NCBI GenBank assembly: GCA_040877415.1
Contig: JBBDNV010000180.1
Span: 1 to 58,998, forward strand
Source of the DNA: JBBDNV01 sp040877415
GTDB taxonomy: Bacteria; Planctomycetota; Planctomycetia; Pirellulales; PALSA-1355
DNA: 58,998 nt
Direction of reading: 5' to 3'
In this document: positions 8,399 to 17,654 of the stretch, piece after piece
Layout: each line of letters begins with the position of its first letter
How positions within the stretch are numbered: position 1 is the first letter of the stretch
Notes under the pieces: generated by a model
Seen by the model: the letters and a program-made list of their open reading frames with translations, nothing else
Told to the model about the DNA's origin: nothing
The model's database searches: none
Made by a program: the position numbers and the translations under genes

Positions 8399-10423
8399 CT
8401 ATCCGCGCTTGGCCCGCTCTTCCATCAGCTCGTAGCGGCGGATTTTGCGGTCCAGCGTGGTGCGCTCGATGCCCAACAGGGCGGCGGTCTGGCTCTTGTT
8501 CCAGTTGGTGGCCGAGAGCGTGGCCAGGATGTGCTCGCGCTCCATTTCAGCAAGTGACGCGGGCTTAAATTTTTGCTGCGCCGCGGCGTGCTCGCCGGTA
8601 TCGCCGACCGTGGAGAGCTTCGAGAGCGTCAGGTCGTCGGGCTCGATGAATTCGCCGCGCGCCAACACGACCGCGCGTTCGACGACGTTTTTCAATTCGC
8701 GCACGTTGCCCGGCCAGCGATACTGGCGCATCAGCTCCATGGCCTGCGGCGTGTAGCCGCGCAGCTTGCGCCCGGTTTCGGCATTGAACTTTTGCAGGAA
8801 GTAGTGGGCCAGCTCGGGGATGTCCTCGGCCCGTTTGCGCAGGGGCGGCACGAGGATTTCGAGCACGCGCAAGCGGAAATAAAGATCGCGGCGGAAACGG
8901 CCTTCGGCCACGTCGCGCTCCAGGTCGCGGTTGGTGGCCGCGATCACGCGCACGTCGGCCTTGATCGTATCGGTGCCGCCGACGCGCTCGAAGGGGTGAC
9001 CTTCCAGCACGCGCAGGAACTTGGCCTGAGTGGCCGGGCTCATTTCGCCGATTTCGTCGAGCATCAGCGTGCCGGTGTCGGCGGCTTCGAACTTGCCGAC
9101 CTTGCGCTGCGTGGCGCCGGTGAAGGCCCCTTCCTCGTGGCCGAACAATTCGCTGGCCAGCAGGCTGCGCGAAAGCGCCGCGCAGTTGACGGTCACGAAC
9201 GGCCCTTTGCGGCGCTGGCTCGCGTAGTGAACCGCCCGGGCCACCAGCTCCTTGCCGACGCCGCTTTCGCCGCGAATCAGCACGGTGGCCCGGCTGGGCG
9301 CGGCGCGGCCGACTTCCTGCGCCACATTGACCATCGCGATGCTCGAGCCCACGATGTCGCTCTGCACTCCTAGGCGTTCGCGCAGTTGCAGGTTTTCATC
9401 GCGAATCTGGCTCAAGTTCGCGGCCAGCTCCTCGCGGCGGCTGAGATTGTCGATCGCCACGGCCACGGTGTTGGCCACGGCCAGCGTGAATTCCAGATCG
9501 TCGGGGTCGGGCACGCGCTCATTGTCGGTCGAATACAGGTGCAGCAAACCCAAGACGAGCTTGCCGCGGCGGATCGGCGCGCAAATAACGCTGGTCGCGT
9601 CGACCACGCCCTTGCTGTCCCGGCTGCCCAGCGTGCTGTCGCCCATCACGTTGCGCGCGAGCACCGCTTCGCCTTCGCGGAGCACGGTCGAGGCCAGCAC
9701 GCTGGAAACCCGGTGATAGGGCAACGACGAGTCGGTGCGGGCGGCGACCATCTCCAGGTCGGTCGATTGCGGTTCGCCCTGGTAGTTGCGCGGCAGCACG
9801 AACAGGGCGCCGGCGTCCACCTGCGTGGCGTGAAACAATCCGGCCAAGGCGAGATCGGCGATCGACGTGACATTCGAGGCCTGCGCCAGCTCGAAGGCCA
9901 AACGGCACAAGCTGGCCGCCGCGCGGCCGACCTTCGGCAGGTTCGTGTCTTCGGCCTCGTGCGGTTCCAGAAACTTCGTCTGCACTCGGCGATGCGTGAT
10001 CGTCGAGGGCTCGTGGATCGACAGCACGCTCGAATCATCGGTGTCCAGCGCGCCGTTGATATCTTCGGGGCCGACCGTGTCAAGCTCATCCAGCGGCTCG
10101 ATATTGCTCTCCGTGAAAGCCTTGGACAAATCGTGCACGAATCGAAGCTGCGATTTGCCGATGCGTACGATGTCGCCGGCGCGCAAAATGTAGTCGCCCC
10201 GCACGCGCGTGTTGGCCACCGCCGTGCCGTTGCGGCTGTCCAGGTCGCGCAGCGTCCACTCGTTTTCGGAAAAGAAAATCTCCGCGTGGCAGCGGCTGCA
10301 GCGTTCGTCCTTGATGACGATCTGGTTGGTCGGCGCGCGGCCGATCGTCACGGCCTGGCCGGGAACCAGGCGGAAGACGTCGGCCCATTTCGAGCCCTCG
10401 CGAATTACCAGATATGCGAGCAT
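8399..10423 (-). CDS. FHA-GAF-AAA+ sigma54-dependent transcriptional activator
   Basis: 674 aa. Domain order: an N-terminal FHA domain (about 20-100; GRAPTNQIVIKD, LRDLDSRNGTAV), which binds phosphothreonine; a linker; a GAF domain (about 165-320); an AAA+ domain (about 345-590) with Walker A GESGVGKE, the sigma54-contact loop GAFTGA and Walker B TLMLDEIGEM; and a C-terminal Fis-type helix-turn-helix (WNKSQTAALLGIERTTLDRK). GAFTGA shows it can remodel sigma54 RNA polymerase. The receiver domain found in NtrC is replaced by FHA plus GAF, so control is probably by Ser/Thr phosphorylation and a small ligand. Targets are unknown; no sigma54 promoter was confidently found here. Confidence 0.92.
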   Translation of the reverse strand: MLAYLVIREGSKWADVFRLVPGQAVTIGRAPTNQIVIKDERCSRCHAEIFFSENEWTLRDLDSRNGTAVANTRVRGDYILRAGDIVRIGKSQLRFVHDLSKAFTESNIEPLDELDTVGPEDINGALDTDDSSVLSIHEPSTITHRRVQTKFLEPHEAEDTNLPKVGRAAASLCRLAFELAQASNVTSIADLALAGLFHATQVDAGALFVLPRNYQGEPQSTDLEMVAARTDSSLPYHRVSSVLASTVLREGEAVLARNVMGDSTLGSRDSKGVVDATSVICAPIRRGKLVLGLLHLYSTDNERVPDPDDLEFTLAVANTVAVAIDNLSRREELAANLSQIRDENLQLRERLGVQSDIVGSSIAMVNVAQEVGRAAPSRATVLIRGESGVGKELVARAVHYASQRRKGPFVTVNCAALSRSLLASELFGHEEGAFTGATQRKVGKFEAADTGTLMLDEIGEMSPATQAKFLRVLEGHPFERVGGTDTIKADVRVIAATNRDLERDVAEGRFRRDLYFRLRVLEILVPPLRKRAEDIPELAHYFLQKFNAETGRKLRGYTPQAMELMRQYRWPGNVRELKNVVERAVVLARGEFIEPDDLTLSKLSTVGDTGEHAAAQQKFKPASLAEMEREHILATLSATNWNKSQTAALLGIERTTLDRKIRRYELMEERAKRG

Positions 10424-10705
10424 CGCAGTTGGCCCACCTTGCGCAGCCCCAAACCAGGGCCGACGCGCTTGAAGGGACGCGGACTTTCGGGGCGAAGAAA
10501 TGTCTCGAAGATCGCCAAATTACACCTTATCGTTGCGCGGGGGCTGGCGGCAAGATGCCGCCCGCGTGCCGGTAAAGATTGCGCGGACCCGTCGCGCCCT
10601 ACAATCTACCCATCCGGCACAACCAAATCTTCCGCACACCACCACTGCGAGGGGTGACGGGCCGCTTCGGGGACTCCGGAAAATGCCCGTCTGTTATCGC
10701 GCTGG

Positions 10706-11326
10706 CTACGGCCCTCCACCCACTGCCGACTGGCAATCGGCGAGCATTTTTTCAACCAGCTCGAGCGGCAGTCCGACGACGTTCGATTCGCTCCCCTCGA
10801 CAATGTGCAGCCAACCGGGGCGATCCTGGTAGCCGAACGCGCCGGCTTTCTCCTGCCATTCGCCAGAGTCCAAATATTCTTCGATTTGAGCTTCGTCGAG
10901 CCGATCCATGCGCAGCGTCGTTCGGGCTACTTCCGTGCGCGGCCGATTGGTCGAAAGGGGCCACAGGCACAGTCCGCTGTAGACACGGTGAAGTTGGCCG
11001 CTGAGCTGTTTGAGCATCCCGCGGGCATGGTCGCGGTTGGCCGGCTTGCCGAGGATTCGACCTCGGCACTCGGCCACGGTGTCGCAGGCCACGATGATCT
11101 GGCCGGAAGCCGCATTCCCCGCTGAGCGCAACTGGTCGGCGACGTCGGCGGCCTTTTGGCGCGCAAGCCGCGCGACTAATTCGCCGGGGGTTTCCCGGCT
11201 GCAAACGCCGCACTCGGCCTGCGGCCGGGGCGCGACGATCCGGAAGGTGTAACGGGCATCGGCCAACAGCCGTTTGCGCTGCGGCGAGCCACTGGCCAGA
11301 ATCAGCTTGGGACCGCGAGGGGACAT
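10706..11326 (-). CDS. maf: Maf-like nucleoside triphosphate pyrophosphatase
   Basis: 206 aa from the ATG at 11326. Maf proteins hydrolyse non-canonical or methylated nucleotides (dTTP/UTP pyrophosphatase activity) in the cytoplasm. The signature near the start, LASGSPQRKRLL, is a variant of the family SxSPRR motif. The catalytic Asp lies in ACDTVAECRGRILGKP, and the C-terminal NVVGLPLELV is conserved. The canonical second arginine of SPRR is kept while the first is Gln. It runs divergently from the pseudouridine synthase gene. Confidence 0.88.
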   Translation of the reverse strand: MSPRGPKLILASGSPQRKRLLADARYTFRIVAPRPQAECGVCSRETPGELVARLARQKAADVADQLRSAGNAASGQIIVACDTVAECRGRILGKPANRDHARGMLKQLSGQLHRVYSGLCLWPLSTNRPRTEVARTTLRMDRLDEAQIEEYLDSGEWQEKAGAFGYQDRPGWLHIVEGSESNVVGLPLELVEKMLADCQSAVGGGP

Positions 11327-11405
11327 TTTTGTGCTACGATGGATCGACCGCGCTACGATTGGCTGCAAACCCTTGCGCCGCAATCATGTACGACGGTGTC
11401 GCACG

Positions 11406-12083
11406 ATGGCTTCGGGTGCTTTTGAAATCCTTTACGAAGACAATCACCTATTGGTCGTTAACAAACCGCCCGGATTGCCAACCATGGGTGTTCACGCGCG
11501 GGAGCCGAGCCTGGTGGCGCTGGCCAAGCAGTATATCAAACGCCGTTTCCGGAAGCCGGGAAACGTTTATTTAGGGGTGATGAGCCGGCTCGACGCGGGC
11601 GCTTCCGGCGTCGTGGTCCTGGCGCGAACTTCGAAGGCCGCCGCCCGGCTGACCGAGCAGTTTCGCAAGCGCGACGTCGGCAAGATCTATTGGGCCATCG
11701 TTTCCGGCCAGGTCAATCCATCTCAGGGCGAGTTGGTCGATTGGGTCGTCAAAGACGACGCAAATAAGCGGATGGCCATCGCCGACGCCGCCATGGCCGG
11801 CGCAAAAGAGGCGCGATTGCGTTACAGGCTGCTTCGAGAGCTTGCGGGCGGATCGCTTTTGGAAATCGAGTTGCTCACCGGCCGCAAGCACCAGATTCGA
11901 TTGCAACTGGCCGCGCGGGGTTTGGCATTGTGGGGTGAAACGAAATATGCGGCGGGTAAGCCATTCGGCGAAGGGTTGGCGCTGCACTCCCGAAGTTTGG
12001 TCATCGAACATCCCGTGCGCAAGGTTCGACTGGAATTGGTTGCGCCGCTTCCGCCCGCCTGGCGAGCCGCCGGGGTGACTTGA
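11406..12083 (+). CDS. RluA-family RNA pseudouridine synthase
   Basis: 225 aa. Converts uridine to pseudouridine in rRNA or tRNA. The catalytic motif is SRLDAGASGVVVLA with Asp63 as the nucleophile; family members usually read HRLDxxTSG, so His and Thr are substituted. Other conserved blocks are VVNKPPGLPTMG and LLTGRKHQIRLQLA. No S4 domain is present, as expected for the short RluA-type members. The start is the ATG at 11406; the ORF extends upstream but that part overlaps maf's promoter region. The exact target nucleotide cannot be inferred. Confidence 0.87.
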   Translation: MASGAFEILYEDNHLLVVNKPPGLPTMGVHAREPSLVALAKQYIKRRFRKPGNVYLGVMSRLDAGASGVVVLARTSKAAARLTEQFRKRDVGKIYWAIVSGQVNPSQGELVDWVVKDDANKRMAIADAAMAGAKEARLRYRLLRELAGGSLLEIELLTGRKHQIRLQLAARGLALWGETKYAAGKPFGEGLALHSRSLVIEHPVRKVRLELVAPLPPAWRAAGVT

Positions 12084-12289
12084 GCGACGCAAACGCTCCC
12101 AGTGCGAAAAAGGTTGCGCAAATGCGTATTTTATCGATTTTCAGGCTGGCAAATTGCCGTGCCGCTGGCGTATGTTGGAAACTTGGGAGGGGGAAGAGTT
12201 TGGCGGCACACGTTCCTGATATGATGGATCTGGAATAGCCCATCGTAAGCCCGACTCGCCGGCGCAAGTTCCCGGCGCCGGTACTGGCC

Positions 12290-13636
12290 GTGGATCATTT
12301 ACCCCTCACCGTCTTTCGTCGTTCGGCATTGGCCAGCGGATTGCTGACCGTGGAGCAAATCCTCGAGGCCGAGGCCGCGGTGCGCGCAAAGGGCAGCGTC
12401 GTCGGCACCTGGACCGAAGTCGACGACGCACAACTGGCGGCCAAGCTGGTCGAGCTCGGCCGGCTCAATCGCTGGCAGGCCGAACAGTTGAAAGTCGGCC
12501 GAGCGAAATTCAACCTCGGGCCGTACCAGGTCATCGACTCGATCGGCCAGGGTGGCATGGGCCAGGTGTTCAAGGCCGAGCACCGCCTGATGGGTCGCAT
12601 CGTGGCGATCAAGGTGTTGCCGCGGCATCGCTCGACGACCGACGCCGTGGCCAGTTTCACCCGCGAAATCCGGGCCCAGGCCCAATTCGATCATGAAAAC
12701 CTGGTGCGCGCTTTCGACGCCGGGCACGACGGAAACGTGTACTTCCTGGTTACCGAATTCGTGCCGGGCGCCGACTTGAGAAAACTGGTCCGGGCGCGCG
12801 GCAAGCTGTCGATGCAAGACGCGGCGACGATCATTTCGCAGGCTGCCCGCGGTCTGGGACACGCTCACAAGGGAGGGCTGGTGCATCGCGACGTGAAGCC
12901 GGGCAACTTGCTGGTCACGCCCGACGGGCAGACAAAGGTTTCGGATTTGGGTCTGGCGGGGTTCCTGGGGGTCGAAGATCCCGACGATCCGCGCGCCGGG
13001 CGCGTCGTGGGCACGGCCGACTACCTGTCGCCGGAACATATCACGTCGCCGTCGAACCTGTCACCGGCCAGCGACATTTACTCGCTCGGTTGCACGCTGT
13101 ACTACGCGGTGACCGGCAAAGTGCCCTTCCCCGGCGGAACGCATCGCGACAAGGCCCGCAGGCATTGCGAGGGTATCCCTCTCAATCCGCGCCGGTTCAA
13201 TCTCGAACTGACCGACGAGTTCATCGACGTCATCGCCACGATGATGGAGAAGGACCCCAGGAAGCGGCTGCCAACGTGCGACGCCGTCATCCGCCGCCTG
13301 GCTCCCTGGGCCAGCGACGCGGTGCACTACGACGTGAGCCAGCCGTCGGGCTCGGGCGCATTGCGGCCGGCGGCGCCTGCGCTTTCGGATACCGAGCCGG
13401 GGCTGTTTGACGAGCTGCCCATCGAACCTATCGACGAGAGCCCGAGCCAGCTTTCGCAGCCGACCGACCCGGTGGCTCAGGCAACGCAGGAAACGGTGCC
13501 CGACTTCAGCCGTACGCCCGGATTCAATCCCGACGAGCCGCATTCTTCGTGGTTCGTGGTGGCGGCCGTGGTCGTGCCTTTGCTTTTGGCCGCCACGCTG
13601 CTGGTGGCGAGCATTGCGCTTAAGGCACTGCTGTGA
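12290..13636 (+). CDS. Membrane-anchored Ser/Thr protein kinase
   Basis: 448 aa from a GTG start. The first ~75 residues form the helical N-terminal module seen before planctomycete kinases (AAKLVELGRLNRWQAEQL). The kinase domain follows: glycine loop IGQGGMGQVF (85-94), K108 in AIKVL, HRDVKPGN (199-206), SDLGLA (DFG as DLG) and SPE. After the kinase domain is a Pro/Ser-rich acidic linker of ~90 residues and a single C-terminal membrane helix (about 425-447). This places the kinase in the cytoplasm with almost no extracellular part. Substrates are unknown; FHA-domain proteins in the window are candidates. Confidence 0.93.
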   Translation: MDHLPLTVFRRSALASGLLTVEQILEAEAAVRAKGSVVGTWTEVDDAQLAAKLVELGRLNRWQAEQLKVGRAKFNLGPYQVIDSIGQGGMGQVFKAEHRLMGRIVAIKVLPRHRSTTDAVASFTREIRAQAQFDHENLVRAFDAGHDGNVYFLVTEFVPGADLRKLVRARGKLSMQDAATIISQAARGLGHAHKGGLVHRDVKPGNLLVTPDGQTKVSDLGLAGFLGVEDPDDPRAGRVVGTADYLSPEHITSPSNLSPASDIYSLGCTLYYAVTGKVPFPGGTHRDKARRHCEGIPLNPRRFNLELTDEFIDVIATMMEKDPRKRLPTCDAVIRRLAPWASDAVHYDVSQPSGSGALRPAAPALSDTEPGLFDELPIEPIDESPSQLSQPTDPVAQATQETVPDFSRTPGFNPDEPHSSWFVVAAVVVPLLLAATLLVASIALKALL

Positions 13637-13662
13637 AGTAGCATTCACGCGGCGTGTGCCAG

Positions 13663-14307
13663 CTACGGCGCGTTGAACAGCGCTTGCAAGCAAATCTGCG
13701 ACCAGCTTTCGAAGCCGCTGGTGTCGGAAAGGATTTCTTCAATGGGGCGAAAGCCGGCTTCCATGATATCGGCTTCGAGCGGTCGTACTTCGGGCTGTTC
13801 GACGTCGAAGACGTGGACGACGCCGAGGTGCACCCGGCCGACTTCGGTTTCGTCGTCGTTGATCAAGCCGGCGCAGCGCTCGGCGTATTTGGTTTCGATC
13901 GTCACTTCTTCGGCCAATTCGCGGCGCATGCCTTCCTGATAGGCGGAGCTTGCGCGGCTTCGCGGGCCGCCTTGGCCGCTCGTCAGATCGTCGGCCGAGA
14001 TGTGTCCGCCGATGCCAATGCTTTTCTTGCTGTGCAGGCGCCCTTCGCCCTGCCCTTTGCCGCGCGTGTACTGAAACAGGTGGACGCGGCCGGCGGCGTC
14101 GCGATAGCGAAAGATCACGTACGGAATCAGTTGCTTAAAGCTCGGGTCCTGTTCCACCTCGAACCGCGCTCGGTAGCTGGTGTGCTGGGGGCTCAAGAGC
14201 TCGTCCAGGTAGCGCTCCGCGTCGCTGGAAAAGCCCTGAAAGTGCCCCAAACGATGAAACAACTCGGTAGGCACGACCAGCACGCATTCGGTTTGCACTT
14301 GAGCCAC
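13663..14307 (-). CDS. Nudix-like (COG4112-type) hydrolase
   Basis: 214 aa. It contains GIGGHISADD followed by EGMRRELAEEV, which carries the REUxEE core of a Nudix box, but the spacing between the glycine and the first glutamate does not fit the strict Nudix consensus. The overall size and the VCVLVVPTE-type start recall the MutT-related phosphoesterase family COG4112. Nudix enzymes cleave nucleoside diphosphate derivatives. The substrate is unknown, and the irregular box makes activity less certain. It converges on the kinase gene with a 26-nt gap and lies downstream of queA. Confidence 0.65.
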   Translation of the reverse strand: MAQVQTECVLVVPTELFHRLGHFQGFSSDAERYLDELLSPQHTSYRARFEVEQDPSFKQLIPYVIFRYRDAAGRVHLFQYTRGKGQGEGRLHSKKSIGIGGHISADDLTSGQGGPRSRASSAYQEGMRRELAEEVTIETKYAERCAGLINDDETEVGRVHLGVVHVFDVEQPEVRPLEADIMEAGFRPIEEILSDTSGFESWSQICLQALFNAP

Positions 14308-14402
14308 GGCAGCATCCTTTCTGGCGTTGAGGGGAGAAGCGTTCTTCCAGCGATGATTGTATCAAGTCGGGTTCGTAGAAGAAGCGCCCATGCGCCGCCG
14401 GA

Positions 14403-15452
14403 TCAGACGATCAACATCGCGTCGCCGTAGCTGTAAAAGCGATATTCCTCGCGAATCGCTTCTTCGTACGCCCGCCGCACAAGCTCGTCGCCGCCGAACG
14501 TGCGCACCAGCACCAACAACGTCGTGCGCGGCAGGTGAAAATTCGTCAACAAAAGGTCGACGGCGCGGAATTCGTACGGCGGCCGGATGAACAAATCGGT
14601 CGGCCCCGTAAACGGCGCGAGCGCGCCCGTGCGAGCCGCCGTTTCCAGCACGCGCACCGAAGTCGTGCCGACGGCCAGCGTGCGCCCGCCGGCCGCTCTG
14701 GAGCGCTCGATCACGGCCACCGCTTCCGGCGTGATCTGGCACCATTCGCTGTGCATGTCGTGCTCTTCGAGGGTGAGGGTGGTGACGGGCCGAAACGTGT
14801 CGAGGCCGACGTGCAGCGTGAGCTGCGCGATCGCCACGCCGGCGTCTTTCAGCCGCGACAGCAAGTGGCCCGTAAAGTGCAATCCGGCCGTCGGCGCGGC
14901 CACCGCGCCCGGCCTCTCGGCGTACACCGTCTGGTATCGCTGGCGGTCGGCATCGACCATTTCGCCGTCGCGAATGTAGGGCGGCAGCGGAACCCGGCCG
15001 ACGCGCTCCAAAAGCGGCAGCGCGTCGCCGGGCACTTCGGGCCGCGCGATCCACGAACCCTCACGCTCCTTGAGGATCAAGCGGATGCGAAACGCCTCCT
15101 GCAATTGCTGGTTGACCAGCGCGATCTGCTCGCCCGGCTGCAATTTGCCGCGGGTTTTGGCCAACAGCCGCCAGTTGCCGTGTTCGTCCGCCGAGAGAAA
15201 AAGCCCTTCCCAGCGACCGCCGGTCGCCGCCCGATACCCCACCACGCGCGCAGGGATGACCCGTGTGTCGTTAATCACCAGGCAGTCGTCGCGACGCAGC
15301 AAGCCGGCGAGATCGCGAATATGATGGTGTTGGAGGCTCGCTGTGGCGCGATCGACCACCAGCAGCCGCGCGTCGCTGCGCCGTGGGAGCGGGTGCTGCG
15401 CGATCAGCCGCTTGGGCAACTCGTAGTCGTAGTCGGCGATAGCGTGCGTCAT
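14403..15452 (-). CDS. queA: S-adenosylmethionine:tRNA ribosyltransferase-isomerase
   Basis: 349 aa from the ATG at 15452. QueA transfers and rearranges the ribosyl group of SAM to make epoxyqueuosine in tRNA. Recognisable blocks are DYELPKRLIAQHP near the start, VINDTRVIPARV, APTAGLHFT, LHVGLDTFRPV, TTSVRVLE and NFHLPRTTLLVLV. The length matches the family (340-350 aa). It diverges from a glycosyltransferase gene. No preQ1 riboswitch is apparent in the short upstream region, and no other queuosine gene lies in the window. Confidence 0.95.
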   Translation of the reverse strand: MTHAIADYDYELPKRLIAQHPLPRRSDARLLVVDRATASLQHHHIRDLAGLLRRDDCLVINDTRVIPARVVGYRAATGGRWEGLFLSADEHGNWRLLAKTRGKLQPGEQIALVNQQLQEAFRIRLILKEREGSWIARPEVPGDALPLLERVGRVPLPPYIRDGEMVDADRQRYQTVYAERPGAVAAPTAGLHFTGHLLSRLKDAGVAIAQLTLHVGLDTFRPVTTLTLEEHDMHSEWCQITPEAVAVIERSRAAGGRTLAVGTTSVRVLETAARTGALAPFTGPTDLFIRPPYEFRAVDLLLTNFHLPRTTLLVLVRTFGGDELVRRAYEEAIREEYRFYSYGDAMLIV

Positions 15453-15552
15453 GGGCCGGTTGCGGCCTTTACGGCTGTGACGCCTTGCCGTTATAAGCCG
15501 CGCTTTGGATGTCGCAGTCCCGTTTCTCCCAACCAGCTCGAATTCTCCGCTG

Positions 15553-16710
15553 ATGGCTCCCCCCGATTCCGACACCCGCTCCGCCGCGCCGATTCGGATC
15601 GCATTGTGCATAACCGATTTAGATCCCGGCGGCGCCGAACGATGCCTGGTCGAGCTGGCCACCCGGCTCGATCGGCAAAAGTTCGAGCCCGTGGTTTATT
15701 GTCTCGGGCCGCGCCCCGCGGGCAATCCCACCTGGCTTGTGGACAAGCTGGAAGCGGCCGGCATTACGGTGCATTGTTTCGCTGCCCGGCGGCCGATCGC
15801 GTTTGGGCTGCTGTTGGCAAAGCTGCGAAAACAGATGCTTGCCGACGCGCCGCGCATCGTGCAGACGTTCCTGTTTCACGCCAACGTGCTTGGCGCGTTG
15901 GCCGCCCGGCGGGCGGGAGTGGAACACGTCGTCACCGGCATCCGCGTGGCCGAAAAGCGGGCCGCCTGGCATTTGCTTTTGGCGCGGTGGGGGGACCGCT
16001 TTGTCGATCGGCACGTGTGCGTGAGCCAGTCGGTGCGCGATTTTTCCATGGCGCGGGGCCATTTGCCGATCGACAAGTTGGTTGTCATTCCCAACGGTGT
16101 CGACCTCGCTCGATTCGCCGGCGTAAAACCGGCGTCGGCCGCCAGTCTCGGACGGGCCGGAAACCGACGCCTGATCACCTGCGTCGGCCGGCTCGACGAA
16201 CAAAAAGGCACGAGTTGGCTGCTGGAAGCGATGCGGCGGGTTTTCACCGAGGTTGACGGACTCGATCTGCTGCTGGTCGGCGACGGACCCGAGCGCGGGC
16301 AGCTCGAAAGGTTGGCGGCGCAACTGGGGATTGCCGATCGCGTGCATTTCGCGGGCTTTCGCGACGACGTGCCGGAAATTCTGGCGGCCAGCGAGCTGGT
16401 CGTCCTGGCATCGCGCTGGGAAGGCATGCCCAACGTGATTCTCGAAGCCATGGCCTGCGGACGACCGGTCGTGGCCACCGACGTTGCCGGCGTCCGCGAG
16501 GCACTGGGACCGAATGCCCCCCAGCAGACGGCGCGGTGCGACGATCCGCCGGAATTTGCCCGCAAAATCACGGCGATCCTCGGCGACAAACAGCTTGCCC
16601 AGCGATTGGGACAGGAAAACCAAAAGCGGGCCGGCCAATGCTTCACCCTTTCGGCAATGGTCGAAGCATACCAGCGGCTGTACCTGGTGCTACTGTCGGG
16701 GGGCCGTTAG
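15553..16710 (+). CDS. GT4-family glycosyltransferase
   Basis: 385 aa from the ATG at 15553. GT-B fold enzyme that transfers a sugar from a nucleotide donor. The N-terminal segment LCITDLDPGGAERCL is typical of GT4 enzymes acting on envelope polysaccharide. The C-terminal donor half shows CVGRLDEQKG, LLVGDGPERGQLE, and the ASRWEGMPNVILEAMACGRPVV region with the conserved glutamate pair. No membrane helix is present; it is likely peripheral. It stands alone between queA and mraZ, so its pathway is open. Confidence 0.88.
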   Translation: MAPPDSDTRSAAPIRIALCITDLDPGGAERCLVELATRLDRQKFEPVVYCLGPRPAGNPTWLVDKLEAAGITVHCFAARRPIAFGLLLAKLRKQMLADAPRIVQTFLFHANVLGALAARRAGVEHVVTGIRVAEKRAAWHLLLARWGDRFVDRHVCVSQSVRDFSMARGHLPIDKLVVIPNGVDLARFAGVKPASAASLGRAGNRRLITCVGRLDEQKGTSWLLEAMRRVFTEVDGLDLLLVGDGPERGQLERLAAQLGIADRVHFAGFRDDVPEILAASELVVLASRWEGMPNVILEAMACGRPVVATDVAGVREALGPNAPQQTARCDDPPEFARKITAILGDKQLAQRLGQENQKRAGQCFTLSAMVEAYQRLYLVLLSGGR

Positions 16711-16847
16711 CCGAAGGGAATTTTTTTCGAGCGGGCCCCATTCGACGCAGCCGGCGGATTGGCAACACGTTGTGTCCAATGTGGGCGATCCGGCCTCGCG
16801 TGCAAGCGGAAAAACCAACTTGACGCGCCCTGGGAAGCGGCTATTCT

Positions 16848-16882
16848 TGGGCTTCTATGGTGAGATATGGGGATTTGTGGTG
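16848..16882 (+). promoter_or_regulatory. MraZ-type operator: four TGG direct repeats at 10-nt period
   Basis: TGGGC, TGGTG, TGGGG and TGGTG begin at 16848, 16858, 16868 and 16878, exactly 10 nt apart, ending 4 nt before the mraZ start codon. E. coli MraZ is known to bind TGGGN repeats with 5-nt spacers, which is the same 10-nt lattice. The last repeat coincides with the only ribosome-binding-like sequence of mraZ. Confidence 0.7.
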
Positions 16883-16886
16883 AAGC

Positions 16887-17336
16887 ATGTTGCTCACCGG
16901 CACGTTCAGCCGAGCCGTCGACGATAAGCTTCGCGTCGCCATACCCAAACCACTGAGAGAGGCACTGGGTTCCCTGGCGGAAAAGACGCTATACGTCGCG
17001 CCGGGAACGGACGGATCGTTGGCCATTTACACGGAGGATGCTTTGGCCAAGTTGGCCAATCGTTTGGCACTTGCCTCGCCAAACGCCCGGGACGTGCGGG
17101 CCTTCAGCCGCTTATTTTACGCCCGGTCACAGGCTGTCGAATTGGATAGCCAAGGGCGATTGCGGATACCGCAGGACTTGGCTGTTCTGGCTGGCTTGGG
17201 AAAAGAAGCCGTGCTTGTCGGAGTGCATGATCACCTGGAGCTTTGGGAGCGCCGCCGCTGGGAGCAGTACGTGGCGCAGCGGCAAAACGAGTACGATCAA
17301 ATCGCCGAGGCGGCGTTCGAACGCCCCGTTTCGTAA
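16887..17336 (+). CDS. mraZ: Transcriptional regulator MraZ
   Basis: 149 aa. MraZ has two AbrB-like half-domains, forms a ring, and represses the division and cell wall (dcw) cluster. Visible marks are the N-terminal LTGTFSRAVDDKLRVAIPK, and the second copy AVELDSQGRLRIPQDLA. The length fits the family. Direct repeats in the leader suggest autoregulation. It begins a short dcw cluster followed by rsmH after a 318-nt spacer, which is unusually long because the two genes are normally adjacent. Confidence 0.95.
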   Translation: MLLTGTFSRAVDDKLRVAIPKPLREALGSLAEKTLYVAPGTDGSLAIYTEDALAKLANRLALASPNARDVRAFSRLFYARSQAVELDSQGRLRIPQDLAVLAGLGKEAVLVGVHDHLELWERRRWEQYVAQRQNEYDQIAEAAFERPVS

Positions 17337-17654
17337 GTTCGGTTCACACACGAAGGCGTCCGCGGTTGGCCCCGATCACTAAGGAGATCATGGCAGGTTT
17401 GTCCGTCCGATGTTCGCAATTGGCTGCTCGAGCCAAGTGGTCAGTCAGCGGCCACCGACTGACCGCTGGGGCTCAGCAGGCCCGAAGCAGGGAGGGCAGT
17501 CGGGTTTGCGAACGGCTGCGGTTTATGGCGCTGGGGCCATAAGTCCGCGATCCCCGACCTTCACGGGCACAGGGATGTGCCCGGGGTAGGGGTTTTCTTT
17601 GGGCACATCGGATGCGGTAGTGAAAAACTGCCGCGTGGCGCGGTCTGCCGTCCT
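17337..17654 (+). other. mraZ-rsmH spacer with dyad symmetry
   Basis: 318 nt without a recognisable gene. It holds an inverted repeat, GGTCAGTC ... GACTGACC, at about 17440-17466. A 50-codon frame from the ATG at 17390 has an AAGGAG directly upstream, but its translation resembles nothing known. The dyad may attenuate transcription into rsmH or be a worn repeat related to the small elements near 41.4 kb. Confidence 0.4.

Noticed and set aside
14535..16256. A long plus-strand open frame (573 codons) across queA and the glycosyltransferase start.
   Set aside because: It is antisense or out of frame to two clearly recognisable genes and its translation is Arg/Ala-rich without domains; typical of high-GC shadow frames. 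The same holds for long frames at 1625-2563, 4033-4986, 37996-39534 and 49604-51196.
17390..17542. A 50-codon ORF with an AAGGAG upstream in the mraZ-rsmH spacer.
   Set aside because: The translation is Arg/Ser/Ala-rich with no resemblance to known small proteins, and it includes an inverted repeat; kept only as part of the spacer description.
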